Source of the DNA: Phytobacter ursingii
Lineage (GTDB): Bacteria > Pseudomonadota > Gammaproteobacteria > Enterobacterales > Enterobacteriaceae
Length of the DNA stretch: 64,000 bases
Direction of reading: 5' to 3'
NCBI GenBank assembly: GCA_901456055.1
Contig: CABDWT010000004.1
Span: forward strand, 434,001 to 498,000
Numbering within the stretch: the stretch's first letter is position 1; the number at the start of each line of letters is the position of its first letter. The notes under the pieces were generated by a model. It searched no databases. It was not told where the DNA came from and worked only from the letters and a program-made list of their open reading frames with translations. The position numbers were made by a program, and so were the translations under genes. This document shows positions 1 through 7,555 of this stretch, one piece after another.

Positions 1-222
1 ATTCGCTTCCGGTCCAAAATAGCTGATATGTCGGCCTAAATCCCGGGCTTTACGGATTGCCATGTCCATCTCAGGGCGGGTATAGCGGTGAAAACTGTCA
101 CCTTCGACCTCGGCGGCATGCAAATTCAGTTGAGCAAAGATTTTGCGAAACGCGAGGCTGGTGGTGGTGGTTCCCGCACCGCTGGAACCTGTTACGGCAA
201 TAACCGGATGTTTAGCGGACAT
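1..222 (-). CDS. prkB: phosphoribulokinase-like protein PrkB, 3' end cut by window edge
   Basis: Only the first 74 codons are present; the gene runs off the left edge. The N-terminus has a P-loop, GSSGAGTTTT, at about residues 12-21, followed by the EGDSFHRY segment that phosphoribulokinase and uridine kinase family proteins use near the sugar substrate. E. coli PrkB (YhfL) is annotated as a probable phosphoribulokinase, but enteric bacteria have no Calvin cycle, so its true substrate is unknown. The ATG lies at 222-220. Position next to yheU and yheT, on the same strand, matches the E. coli order, which supports the name. Confidence 0.9.
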   Translation of the reverse strand, partial: MSAKHPVIAVTGSSGAGTTTTSLAFRKIFAQLNLHAAEVEGDSFHRYTRPEMDMAIRKARDLGRHISYFGPEAN

Positions 223-273
223 AGCAGCTCCCTGAGTAACCCATTGTTGTAAACGAAGCCAGCCGCCAGTGCG

Positions 274-492
274 TTACTCGCGAAACTGCGAGCGCGGCAT
301 AATGTTGACGGTTTCGTGCAGTTCTGACCACACCAGCACGGCTTCGCCGTTTTTCAGTTGCCGTCTCACATCGGCGACCTTTTGTTCGAGTGAGCGCTCA
401 TGTTCACCATAATCGGTGCCTTCACGCAAGACAAAGCTTTCAATCAGGTTGTCGAGCGTCTCAGGTGCAAGATCCTGCCAGGGAATAATCAT
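274..492 (-). CDS. yheU: small conserved protein YheU (UPF0270)
   Basis: A 72-residue acidic protein that begins MIIPWQDL, the typical start of the YheU family. No catalytic motif, signal peptide or membrane segment is visible, and its function is not known. Its ATG directly abuts the yheT stop codon (492/493), so the two are very probably co-translated from one mRNA with prkB further downstream, as in E. coli. Confidence 0.93.
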   Translation of the reverse strand: MIIPWQDLAPETLDNLIESFVLREGTDYGEHERSLEQKVADVRRQLKNGEAVLVWSELHETVNIMPRSQFRE

Positions 493-1509
493 TTAGTTTT
501 CCAGATAAGTGTGCAGCCAGTCGGGGATGCGCTTTTCCAGCCACATTTCCGGGCGCAGTAACGTGCCGCCCACAAACCCCACGTGACCGCCATGTTCGGT
601 GAGTTGATATTCTATTGACGGTGGTAATGCCTGCATATCGGGGATCACATTTTGATCCATAAAGGGGTCGTCTTTCGCATGGATGATCAACGTTGGTTTG
701 CTGATTTTATTCAGCAGCGGCATGGCGCTGCACTGACGGTAATAGTCAATCGCATCGGCAAAGCCATGGATACGTGCGGTAATTGCATCATCAAAATCAC
801 GCAGGCGACGCAGACGTTTCAACTGTCGCAAATCAATGGGTAAAGAACCTGGATAAGCTTTTAACTTACGCGACGCATTAGCTTTCAACAGATTGAGCAG
901 ATAGTGCTGGTACACCCGCGAGAAGCCGGTTTCGATATGCGCGCTGCACGCTTCCAGCACAAAGGGGGCAGAGACAATCACTGCGGCATCGAGGGGGACT
1001 CGATTTTCCTCTTTCGCCAGCAGACAGGCCAGCATATTGCCGCCCAGCGAATAGCCCACCGCGGCGGTGGGGACCCGGCCAAATTCCCGCTGCAACCAGT
1101 GCAAAAACCAGGTGCCGTCTTCGGTTTCGCCGGAGTGGTAGATACGGTTAAGGCGGTTAGGTTCACCGCTGCAGCCACGAAAATGCATCACTACGCCCAG
1201 CCAGCCGCGCGCTTTTGCCGCTTCTATCAGTCCGTGAGCATAAGGGCTGTGCAGGCTACCTTCCAGCCCGTGAAAGACCACCAGACGCGGTTTATGTTTT
1301 GCCTGCGCAGGGTCTTCGCTCCAGGCGAGATCCACAAAATCGCCATCGGGCAGTTCCAGGCGTTGCCAGGTCGGCGTGAAGCCCAGTTTCCGGCGGATCA
1401 GTCGCGGTAGCATGGTCTGGAAATGCGGATTGCTTCCGCCGCGTAGTGGGCGGAAGAGCGTGCTGTCGTCGCCGGGAATATCGAGTTCTGCAGGGGTTAT
1501 TTGAGTCAT
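493..1509 (-). CDS. yheT: alpha/beta hydrolase YheT
   Basis: A 338-residue alpha/beta hydrolase of the AB hydrolase 4 (YheT/EMB8) type. The nucleophile elbow GYSLGGNML, the acid region HAKDDPFM and the C-terminal catalytic histidine in EHGGHVGF are all visible, so the Ser-Asp-His triad looks intact. Members are thought to be esterases, but the physiological substrate is not established. There is no signal peptide, so it should be cytoplasmic. It heads a yheT-yheU-prkB unit. In E. coli yheS lies immediately upstream; here about 9.6 kb of accessory genes separate them. Confidence 0.95.
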   Translation of the reverse strand: MTQITPAELDIPGDDSTLFRPLRGGSNPHFQTMLPRLIRRKLGFTPTWQRLELPDGDFVDLAWSEDPAQAKHKPRLVVFHGLEGSLHSPYAHGLIEAAKARGWLGVVMHFRGCSGEPNRLNRIYHSGETEDGTWFLHWLQREFGRVPTAAVGYSLGGNMLACLLAKEENRVPLDAAVIVSAPFVLEACSAHIETGFSRVYQHYLLNLLKANASRKLKAYPGSLPIDLRQLKRLRRLRDFDDAITARIHGFADAIDYYRQCSAMPLLNKISKPTLIIHAKDDPFMDQNVIPDMQALPPSIEYQLTEHGGHVGFVGGTLLRPEMWLEKRIPDWLHTYLEN

Positions 1510-1608
1510 GACGGTACAATATTTTCTAATTCGTTAATGCTTACTATACCGTCTGTTCCGTGATGTGTTTATGAATTCCCGGCATTATCCTGCTTTCTGA
1601 CGGCAATG

Positions 1609-2109
1609 TTAGCCTGTTTTTGCTTCGAGCAGTGGCTTACGGCTTTCCGGTCCGGGTTCCGGTTTGAGACTCGCAGGGGTAATTCTACATACCGATTCCG
1701 CAACAATACCTATTAGCGATTCCTTCGGAAACGACGACCAGCGCCCGATTTCATCTGAGGTTGCCACGATATCGCCCTCGCCAAAAGGCAGAGTCATAAA
1801 TGCCTTATCAAACGAGGCACGTTCGAACGTATCACAATTAATGACGTTTACCGTGCGGGAACTGCTTACCTGCCACTGACTGACGGGCCTGGGTGGGATG
1901 TAGTTATTAATAATGTAAATACGGCGCAGGTGATCATTGCCTTTGTAGCGGGAAACACTGCGCAGGTCGGCCCAGGTTGAGCCTTTATCATCCTCCAGCA
2001 ATTTGAACATGCCTTTAGGCGGCGTAGTTGCGGTGGACTTTGTCATTACCGGGTTGGCGCAGCCGTAGAGTGTGAAGAATGCGGCGCAGACTAAAAGAGG
2101 CTTGAACAT
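1609..2109 (-). CDS. putative lipoprotein, surface-adhesin E-like
   Basis: A 166-residue predicted lipoprotein. The signal peptide ends in the lipobox LYGC with Cys17, followed by Ala, which favours outer-membrane sorting. The body has a small beta-rich pattern (WADL, YIINNY, WSSFP) and two cysteines, in VINC and ESVC, which could form a disulfide. This pattern resembles the Adhesin_E family (Haemophilus protein E type); that assignment is from memory and moderate. The tail is rich in Pro, Glu and Lys. Its ATG overlaps the stop of the upstream exported-protein gene by one base, so they form a translationally coupled pair. Function unknown. Confidence 0.75.
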   Translation of the reverse strand: MFKPLLVCAAFFTLYGCANPVMTKSTATTPPKGMFKLLEDDKGSTWADLRSVSRYKGNDHLRRIYIINNYIPPRPVSQWQVSSSRTVNVINCDTFERASFDKAFMTLPFGEGDIVATSDEIGRWSSFPKESLIGIVAESVCRITPASLKPEPGPESRKPLLEAKTG

Positions 2110-2711
2110 TATTTTTCTCCTGCCAGATCGGGGCGCAGTGGCAGAATCTGTTTATCTGTCACACTTCCCTGCACGGTACAAAGTAACTGGGTTTTGCCCT
2201 GACGATTTTCCAACATGACAACACGCTCGGTGCTGCCTTTTGCCGTAGCGATACCGCTGACAGCCGATCGATTTTCCTGCCACTCGCTGTCGCCAGCGCG
2301 CATGATCATCCCCCTGGCCATATAGCCATCACCGTCCGCTTTCCATTCAACATCATGCAGTGACGCAATAACCTCCTGCGGCGACTCACTCAGAATGAAT
2401 CCCCAGAAATAAAAGCGTTCGTCGGCGCCGTAAATGCTGTCGCGACGGAAATACCCTTCCAGTGTCAACTTCCCTACGCGCAATGGTTGTGAAAACCAGA
2501 GCACATCGTTACCGCTCCTGGGCTGTGCAAACCAGGCGTAGGGTTTTTGTTTGATGAGAGGGGCCGTGTCTTTTAGCTGCGAAGCGGAGGAATAAAGCGC
2601 GCTAAAAAAGCGACTGTCACAATGTAATAAGCTCTCGGGGAGCGATTCTGCAAAAGCGTTGGTTATGCCCGCAGTGACAAATGCGGTGGCAAATAACAAG
2701 CAACGTACCAT
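2109..2711 (-). CDS. exported protein of unknown function
   Basis: A 200-residue protein that I do not recognise. The chosen start at 2711 has a strong ribosome binding site (AGGAG about 8 bases upstream) and opens with a clear signal peptide (MVRCLLFATAFVTAG, cleavage likely after AFA). A longer in-frame start at 2855 would put 48 unconserved-looking residues before the signal peptide and is less likely. The mature part has two cysteines near its ends (LLHC and LLC), is rich in aromatic residues (WFAQ, WFSQP, FYFWGF) and is probably periplasmic. It is the first gene of a two-gene unit with the lipoprotein and is divergent from mdcA. Confidence 0.75.
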   Translation of the reverse strand: MVRCLLFATAFVTAGITNAFAESLPESLLHCDSRFFSALYSSASQLKDTAPLIKQKPYAWFAQPRSGNDVLWFSQPLRVGKLTLEGYFRRDSIYGADERFYFWGFILSESPQEVIASLHDVEWKADGDGYMARGMIMRAGDSEWQENRSAVSGIATAKGSTERVVMLENRQGKTQLLCTVQGSVTDKQILPLRPDLAGEK

Positions 2712-2978
2712 GTCTTGTCTTTCTCCTTCTATCCCTGACCCTAAATACCGCATCTGTATGGCGGCGCAGAAAAGCTTATCGGCCCCGCATGCGCAGTTTT
2801 TAGTCCATACGGCGTTTATTTTGATCCTGTTCTGATCTGCATCACAAATCATCACTTTGATTATTACCCTCAGGCTAACAATCGTCTTTGATCCTTAATT
2901 GATGCCTTTCTCACCAGCGCGCACACTTTATTCAGTGTTAAGCAAATCAAAATGATTCGCTGAATCAGGAGGTTAATA
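2712..2978. promoter_or_regulatory. divergent control region between the exported pair and mdcA
   Basis: A 267-base gap between two divergent transcription units. It contains a CRP-like palindrome (2828-2849), a short inverted repeat AATCA-N6-TGATT at 2847-2862 of the size LysR-type regulators bind, and a perfect TGATTC-GCT-GAATCA repeat at 2953-2967 touching the mdcA ribosome binding site (AGGAGG, 2968-2973). MdcR is the obvious candidate for the LysR-type sites. No strong sigma-70 promoter stands out, as expected for an activator-dependent operon. Confidence 0.6.
2828..2849. promoter_or_regulatory. CRP-binding site, putative
   Basis: The core reads TCTGA-N6-TCACA against the CRP consensus TGTGA-N6-TCACA, one mismatch in ten core positions. 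It lies about 130 bases upstream of the mdcA start, a sensible place for catabolite control of a carbon-source operon. Binding is inferred from sequence only. Confidence 0.55.
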
Positions 2979-4634
2979 ATGTTATCTGGACAAACACCAG
3001 AACGGGTCTGGAACACGCGGCGCACGGAAAAACAGCGTCGCCTGGCATCCGTACCCGTACAGGGTAAGGTGCTGCCGACCGACGATCTGGTCGCCATGCT
3101 GGAAAAATTGATCGCCCCGGGCGACAAAGTGGTACTGGAAGGGAATAACCAAAAACAGGCTGATTTTCTTTCCCGCGCGCTGGCGTCGGTCAATCCGCAA
3201 AAAGTCCACGACCTGCACATGATCATGCCAAGCGTCGGGCGCAGCGAGCATCTGGATATCTTCGAAAAAGATATTGCCCGCAAGCTGGACTTCTCCTTCT
3301 CCGGCACACAAAGCCTGCGCATCTCGCAACTGCTGGAAGACGGCCTGCTGGAAATTGGTGCTATTCATACCTACATCGAGCTTTACTCCCGTCTGTATGT
3401 TGACCTCTCGCCGAACGTGGCGCTGATTGCCGGTTACAAAGCGGACCGTAAAGGCAACCTCTACACCGGCCCAAGTACCGAAGATACCCCGGCACTGGTG
3501 GAAGCCGCTGCCTTCCGCGACGGGATTGTTATCGCTCAGGTCAATGAACTGGTGGATGACGAATGCGATTTACCGCGCGTGGACATCCCGGGTTCATGGA
3601 TTGACTACGTGGTCGTGGCTGACAAACCGTTTTTTATCGAGCCACTTTTCACCCGCGACCCGCGTCTCATCAAACAGGAACATATCCTGATGGCAATGAT
3701 GGCCATCAAAGGTATCTACGCCGAACATCAGGTGCAGTCGTTAAACCACGGTATCGGTTTTAACACCGCGGCGATTGAGCTGCTGCTGCCAACCTACGGC
3801 GAACAGCTCGGCCTGAAAGGCAAAATCTGTAAACACTGGACGCTGAACCCGCATCCGACGCTGATTCCGGCGATTGAAAGCGGCTGGGTTGAGAGTGTGC
3901 ACTGCTTCGGCGGCGAACTGGGGATGGAAGAGTACATCCGCGCCCGTCCGGACGTGTTCTTTACCGGCTCTGACGGCTCGATGCGTTCCAACCGTGCCTT
4001 CTGCCAGCTTGCAGGTCAGTACGCGGTAGATATGTTCATTGGTTCGACCCTGCAAATTGATGGCCTGGCGAACTCCTCAACGGTAACCCGTGGGCGTCTG
4101 GCGGGTTTCGGCGGTGCGCCAAATATGGGCCATGACCCGCACGGTCGTCGTCATGCGACCCCGGCCTGGCTGAATATGATCACCGAACCTGACCCGATGC
4201 AGCGCGGTAAAAAACTCGTCGTGCAGATGGTCGAAACCTTCCAGGCGGGCGCAAAACCGACCTTTGTGGAAACGCTCGATGCGGTTGACGTGGCCAAAAC
4301 GTCGGGTATGCCTTTGGCGCCGGTCATGATTTATGGCGATGACGTCACCCATGTCCTGACCGAAGAAGGCATCGCCTATCTCTATCGTGCTGAAAGCCTT
4401 GAAGAGCGCCGTGCGATGGTCGCTGCCGTGGCAGGTATCACCGATATCGGCCTGGGTGTGGACGCCAAACGCGTTGCCGACCTGCGCCGCAGCGGCAAAG
4501 TGGTTTACCCGGAAGATATGGGTATTCGTCGCACCGAGGCTACCCGTTCGTTACTGGCTGCAAGCAGCGTGGCAGACCTGGTGGAATGGTCTGGTGGTCT
4601 TTACAACCCGCCTGCGAAATTCCGGAGCTGGTAA
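2979..4634 (+). CDS. mdcA: malonate decarboxylase alpha subunit (acetyl-S-ACP:malonate ACP transferase)
   Basis: A 551-residue protein, the usual length of MdcA. It exchanges the acetyl group on the acyl carrier subunit MdcC for malonate, releasing acetate and leaving malonyl-S-ACP. The protein belongs to the CoA-transferase-like superfamily; conserved stretches such as FTGSDGSMRSNRAF and GFGGAPNMGHDPHGRRHATP are visible. A good ribosome binding site (AGGAGG) lies 5 bases before the ATG. It is the first gene of mdcABCDEFGH; its stop overlaps the mdcB start by one base (TAATG). Confidence 0.97.
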   Translation: MLSGQTPERVWNTRRTEKQRRLASVPVQGKVLPTDDLVAMLEKLIAPGDKVVLEGNNQKQADFLSRALASVNPQKVHDLHMIMPSVGRSEHLDIFEKDIARKLDFSFSGTQSLRISQLLEDGLLEIGAIHTYIELYSRLYVDLSPNVALIAGYKADRKGNLYTGPSTEDTPALVEAAAFRDGIVIAQVNELVDDECDLPRVDIPGSWIDYVVVADKPFFIEPLFTRDPRLIKQEHILMAMMAIKGIYAEHQVQSLNHGIGFNTAAIELLLPTYGEQLGLKGKICKHWTLNPHPTLIPAIESGWVESVHCFGGELGMEEYIRARPDVFFTGSDGSMRSNRAFCQLAGQYAVDMFIGSTLQIDGLANSSTVTRGRLAGFGGAPNMGHDPHGRRHATPAWLNMITEPDPMQRGKKLVVQMVETFQAGAKPTFVETLDAVDVAKTSGMPLAPVMIYGDDVTHVLTEEGIAYLYRAESLEERRAMVAAVAGITDIGLGVDAKRVADLRRSGKVVYPEDMGIRRTEATRSLLAASSVADLVEWSGGLYNPPAKFRSW

Positions 4635-5491
4635 TGAAACTTCTGCCACAGATTCAGGTTGAAGGCGGTGCCGAATGGCTGGCGCGAACCGCCACGCAGT
4701 GTCTGATTGACGAAGCACGATTAAGCCCGAAACCCGGTCTGGTGGACAGTCGGGGGAACGGCGCGCACCACGATTTAACGCTCGCGTTAATGGAGCGGTC
4801 TGCCCATAGCCTGACCCCGACATTTCAGGCGCTGGCGTTACAAAGCTGGCTGCGTCCGGCAGATATTGCGCTGCGGCAAACTGTCGGGCGACTCGGACGT
4901 GTTGGCGAACAGGCCATGATGGCGGCAACAGGTGGCGTGAACACCCATCGCGGGGCTATCTGGGCACTGGGGTTACTGGTGAGTGCGGTAGCGATGCTCG
5001 GCGGTGAGGCGAACGCGCCTGTTATTGCAGCGACCGCCGCCACACTGGCGAAACTGCCGGATGATGCCGCGCCCAAAGTCTTCAGTAAAGGGCTTCGCGC
5101 TACGCACCGTTATCGCGTACCTGGCGCCAGAGAAGAGGCCCAGCAGGGCTTCCCGCATATTTTGCAGCATGCGTTGCCGCAGTTGCGTTTGAGCCGGAGA
5201 AACGGTGGCAGTGAATCTCACGCCCGGATTGATGCCCTGATGGCCATCATGACGTCGCTTACCGACACCTGCGTGCTCTCCCGCGCCGGGATGGAAGGGC
5301 TTGAGACCATGCAGCGCGGCGCGCGCGCCGTCTTAAGCGCAGGGGGGAGTGCGACCCCGGAGGGACAGCTGGCACTCGGCATCCTGGATCGCCAGATGTT
5401 GACGCTGAACGCCTCGCCCGGCGGCGCCGCAGACTTACTGGCTGCCACCCTGTTTCTTGACCGTATCGGGACGCCCTATTTCAAGCATTAA
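4634..5491 (+). CDS. mdcB: triphosphoribosyl-dephospho-CoA synthase
   Basis: A 285-residue CitG/MdcB family enzyme. It joins dephospho-CoA to ATP, releasing adenine, to make 2'-(5''-triphosphoribosyl)-3'-dephospho-CoA, the precursor of the MdcC prosthetic group. Family motifs include LSPKPGLVDSRGNGAHHD near residue 31 and GGVNTHRGAIWALGLL near residue 97. The ATG at 4634 overlaps the mdcA stop; a longer upstream start in the same frame lies inside mdcA and is not needed. It is needed only for cofactor synthesis. Confidence 0.95.
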   Translation: MKLLPQIQVEGGAEWLARTATQCLIDEARLSPKPGLVDSRGNGAHHDLTLALMERSAHSLTPTFQALALQSWLRPADIALRQTVGRLGRVGEQAMMAATGGVNTHRGAIWALGLLVSAVAMLGGEANAPVIAATAATLAKLPDDAAPKVFSKGLRATHRYRVPGAREEAQQGFPHILQHALPQLRLSRRNGGSESHARIDALMAIMTSLTDTCVLSRAGMEGLETMQRGARAVLSAGGSATPEGQLALGILDRQMLTLNASPGGAADLLAATLFLDRIGTPYFKH

Positions 5492-5500
5492 GAGGATGTT

Positions 5501-5800
5501 ATGGAAAAAATCACATTAACCGTGCCCGCCAGCCGTACCTTAAACGGCAAAGCGCTGGCAGGGGTTGTTGGTTCAGGGGATATGGAGGTGTTATTCACCG
5601 CCGACCAGAGCCAGACGCTCACTATTGATATCACGACTTCCGTCGACAACAGCCGTGGCCGCTGGGAAGCCTTATTCAACCGTCTGCAGACCGTCAGCAG
5701 TCTGCCTGCGGGCAAACTGACCATCCACGATTTCGGTGCCACGCCCGGTGTTGCGCGCATTCGTATCGAGCAGGTCTTTGAAGAGGTGAGCTATGCGTAA
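5501..5800 (+). CDS. mdcC: malonate decarboxylase acyl carrier protein (delta subunit)
   Basis: A 99-residue acyl carrier subunit. Serine 25, in VVGSGDME, is at the residue known to carry the phosphoribosyl-dephospho-CoA arm in Klebsiella MdcC, so the carrier site is intact. It shuttles acetyl and malonyl groups between MdcA and the MdcD/MdcE decarboxylase. It overlaps mdcD by 8 bases and sits 9 bases after mdcB. Confidence 0.96.
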   Translation: MEKITLTVPASRTLNGKALAGVVGSGDMEVLFTADQSQTLTIDITTSVDNSRGRWEALFNRLQTVSSLPAGKLTIHDFGATPGVARIRIEQVFEEVSYA

Positions 5801-6626
5801 TGACCGCAGTTTTATCGAATTAAAAGCACGCCAGCGGGCGCATGCGCTGCTGGACGAAGGCAGCTACCGTGAACTGCTCGACCCGTTTGAAGGGATTGTT
5901 TCCCCGTGGCTGGGCGCGCAGGGCATTGTTCCACAGGCTGATGACGGCATGGTGGTCGCGAAAGGCACCATCAACGGCCAACCGGCGGTGGTGATTGCCA
6001 TTGAAGGCGCCTTCCAGGGCGGCAGTATGGGCGAAGTGTCCGGTGCCAAAATGGCAGCGGCACTGGAACTGGCGGCGGAAGATAACCGTAACGGTATCCC
6101 GACTCAGGCCGTTCTGTGCCTCGAAACCGGCGGCGTGCGTCTGCAGGAAGCGAACCTCGGTCTGGCGGCGATTGCCGATATTCATGCGGCGATTGTTGAC
6201 CTGCGTCGCTACACTCCGGTCGTCGGTATTGTCGCCGGGACCGTGGGCTGCTTCGGCGGGATGTCCATTGCCGCGGCGCTGTGCAGCTACCTGATTGTCA
6301 CCCGCGAAGCGCGTCTGGGTCTGAACGGCCCGCAGGTTATCGAACAGGAAGCCGGGATTGAAGAGTACGACTCCCGCGACCGTCCGTTTATCTGGAGCAT
6401 GACCGGCGGTGAAGTGCGCTATCAAAGCGGGCTGGTGGATGCGCTGGTGGGCGATGGCGTGAATGCGGTGAAAGCGGCTATGAACGACGCGCTGGCAAAA
6501 GGCGTTCCCGCACAACACCGTACCGATAATTACGACTGGTATCTTGACCGTCTGACGAATTTCGACACCCGCAAACAAGCCGATTCAGAACAGATTAACG
6601 CGCTCTTTGCCCGGGAGGTGAAATGA
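5793..6626 (+). CDS. mdcD: malonate decarboxylase beta subunit (malonyl-S-ACP decarboxylase)
   Basis: A 277-residue carboxyltransferase-fold protein. With MdcE it decarboxylates malonyl-S-ACP to acetyl-S-ACP and CO2, regenerating the acetylated carrier. The glycine-rich stretches GGSMGEVSGAKMAAAL and GTVGCFGGMSIAAAL fit the crotonase-like oxyanion-hole regions of acyl-CoA carboxyltransferases. This biotin-free enzyme has no membrane decarboxylase partner in the cluster, so it is of the soluble Klebsiella type. Start overlaps mdcC; stop overlaps mdcE. Confidence 0.96.
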   Translation: MRNDRSFIELKARQRAHALLDEGSYRELLDPFEGIVSPWLGAQGIVPQADDGMVVAKGTINGQPAVVIAIEGAFQGGSMGEVSGAKMAAALELAAEDNRNGIPTQAVLCLETGGVRLQEANLGLAAIADIHAAIVDLRRYTPVVGIVAGTVGCFGGMSIAAALCSYLIVTREARLGLNGPQVIEQEAGIEEYDSRDRPFIWSMTGGEVRYQSGLVDALVGDGVNAVKAAMNDALAKGVPAQHRTDNYDWYLDRLTNFDTRKQADSEQINALFAREVK

Positions 6627-7426
6627 TGAGTAACTCAATAAGCCGTGGCGAATTATGGCTGGAAACCCTCGCCCCAAACGCCCAGCGCCTGGCAGGCTTA
6701 TGCCCGTCCGTACAGGTAGCTGATGGCGAACTGAATGGTGAAACGGTGCGCTTTATTGCCGTTGTGCCGGATGCGAATAACCATTTCCCGCGCGCCGCCA
6801 AAGGCGAGGTGGGCCTGCTGGAAGGCTGGACACTGGCAAAAGTGGTCAGCGAAACCGTGGCCGAGGATGCGAATAAGTCCGTGAAACGCCCGATTGTGGC
6901 GGTGATCGATGTCCCAAGCCAGGCCTATGGTCGCCGCGAGGAGGGGTTTGGCATTCACCAGGCGCTGGCCGGAGCAGCAGCAGCCTATGCCAATGCGCGT
7001 CTGGCGGGCCATCCGGTGATTGGTCTTATCGTCGGTAAAGCGATGTCCGGTGCGTTTCTGGCGCACGGTTATCAGGCTAATCGACTGATTGCCTTCAATG
7101 ATAAAGGCGTGCTGATCCACGCGATGGGCAAAGAGTCCGCCGCGCGTATCACCTTGCGTACTGTGGAGGCGCTGGAAAAACTGGCAGCAACCATTCCGCC
7201 GATGGCATACGACATCAGTAACTACGCCACCCTGGGGCTGCTGGAGAACCTGCTGGATATCAGCAATCCGGATGCCCCGTCGTCGACCGATCTGGCGCGG
7301 GTGAAAACCACGCTCCAAGAGGCTATCAACGCCGCTCGTCAGGATGCCACCCTGAAAAACCGTCTGGGCGCTGACAATCGCCGCAGCTCTGCGCTTGTGC
7401 GTGAACGCATGAAAGCGAGCTGGTAA
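6623..7426 (+). CDS. mdcE: malonate decarboxylase gamma subunit (co-decarboxylase)
   Basis: A 267-residue carboxyltransferase-like partner of MdcD. Visible family features include IDVPSQAYGRREEGFGIHQ and the glycine-rich LIVGKAMSGAFLAHGYQAN. Two in-frame ATGs (6623 and 6626) follow a GGGAGG ribosome binding site at 6613-6618; the second has the better spacing, so the true product may be 266 residues. The start overlaps the mdcD stop (ATGA). It is followed by a 129-base gap with a perfect hairpin before mdcF. Confidence 0.95.
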   Translation: MMSNSISRGELWLETLAPNAQRLAGLCPSVQVADGELNGETVRFIAVVPDANNHFPRAAKGEVGLLEGWTLAKVVSETVAEDANKSVKRPIVAVIDVPSQAYGRREEGFGIHQALAGAAAAYANARLAGHPVIGLIVGKAMSGAFLAHGYQANRLIAFNDKGVLIHAMGKESAARITLRTVEALEKLAATIPPMAYDISNYATLGLLENLLDISNPDAPSSTDLARVKTTLQEAINAARQDATLKNRLGADNRRSSALVRERMKASW

Positions 7427-7457
7427 GCAAAAAGAGACCTGCCAGATGCATTAACGC

Positions 7458-7482
7458 CGTGGGCACAATCATTGTGCCCACG
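7458..7482. repeat. perfect 12-bp inverted repeat in the mdcE-mdcF gap
   Basis: CGTGGGCACAAT and its exact reverse complement are separated by a single base. On RNA this would be a very stable hairpin with a 3- to 5-base loop. No run of T follows on either strand, so it is not a classical terminator. It may stabilise the upstream mRNA 3' end, pause transcription, or be a protein-binding site. Confidence 0.7.
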
Positions 7483-7555
7483 CGGGAACGTGCATCCTGA
7501 AAATAATAATCATCGCACCAGTGCTAAACGTTTCTTTATTTATTACAGGTGATTT

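Noticed and set aside
2712-2855. Longer start for the exported protein at 2855
   Set aside because: It would place 48 residues ahead of a clear signal peptide; the start at 2711 has a strong ribosome binding site.
4586-4633. Longer start for mdcB inside mdcA
   Set aside because: The ATG at 4634 overlaps the mdcA stop as coupled genes do and gives a family-length protein; the extension is mdcA sequence in another frame.
5820-6578. A 252-codon open frame opposite mdcD
   Set aside because: The antisense shadow of a complete mdcD; its His/Arg/Gln-rich composition is typical of the reverse of a G+C-rich gene.
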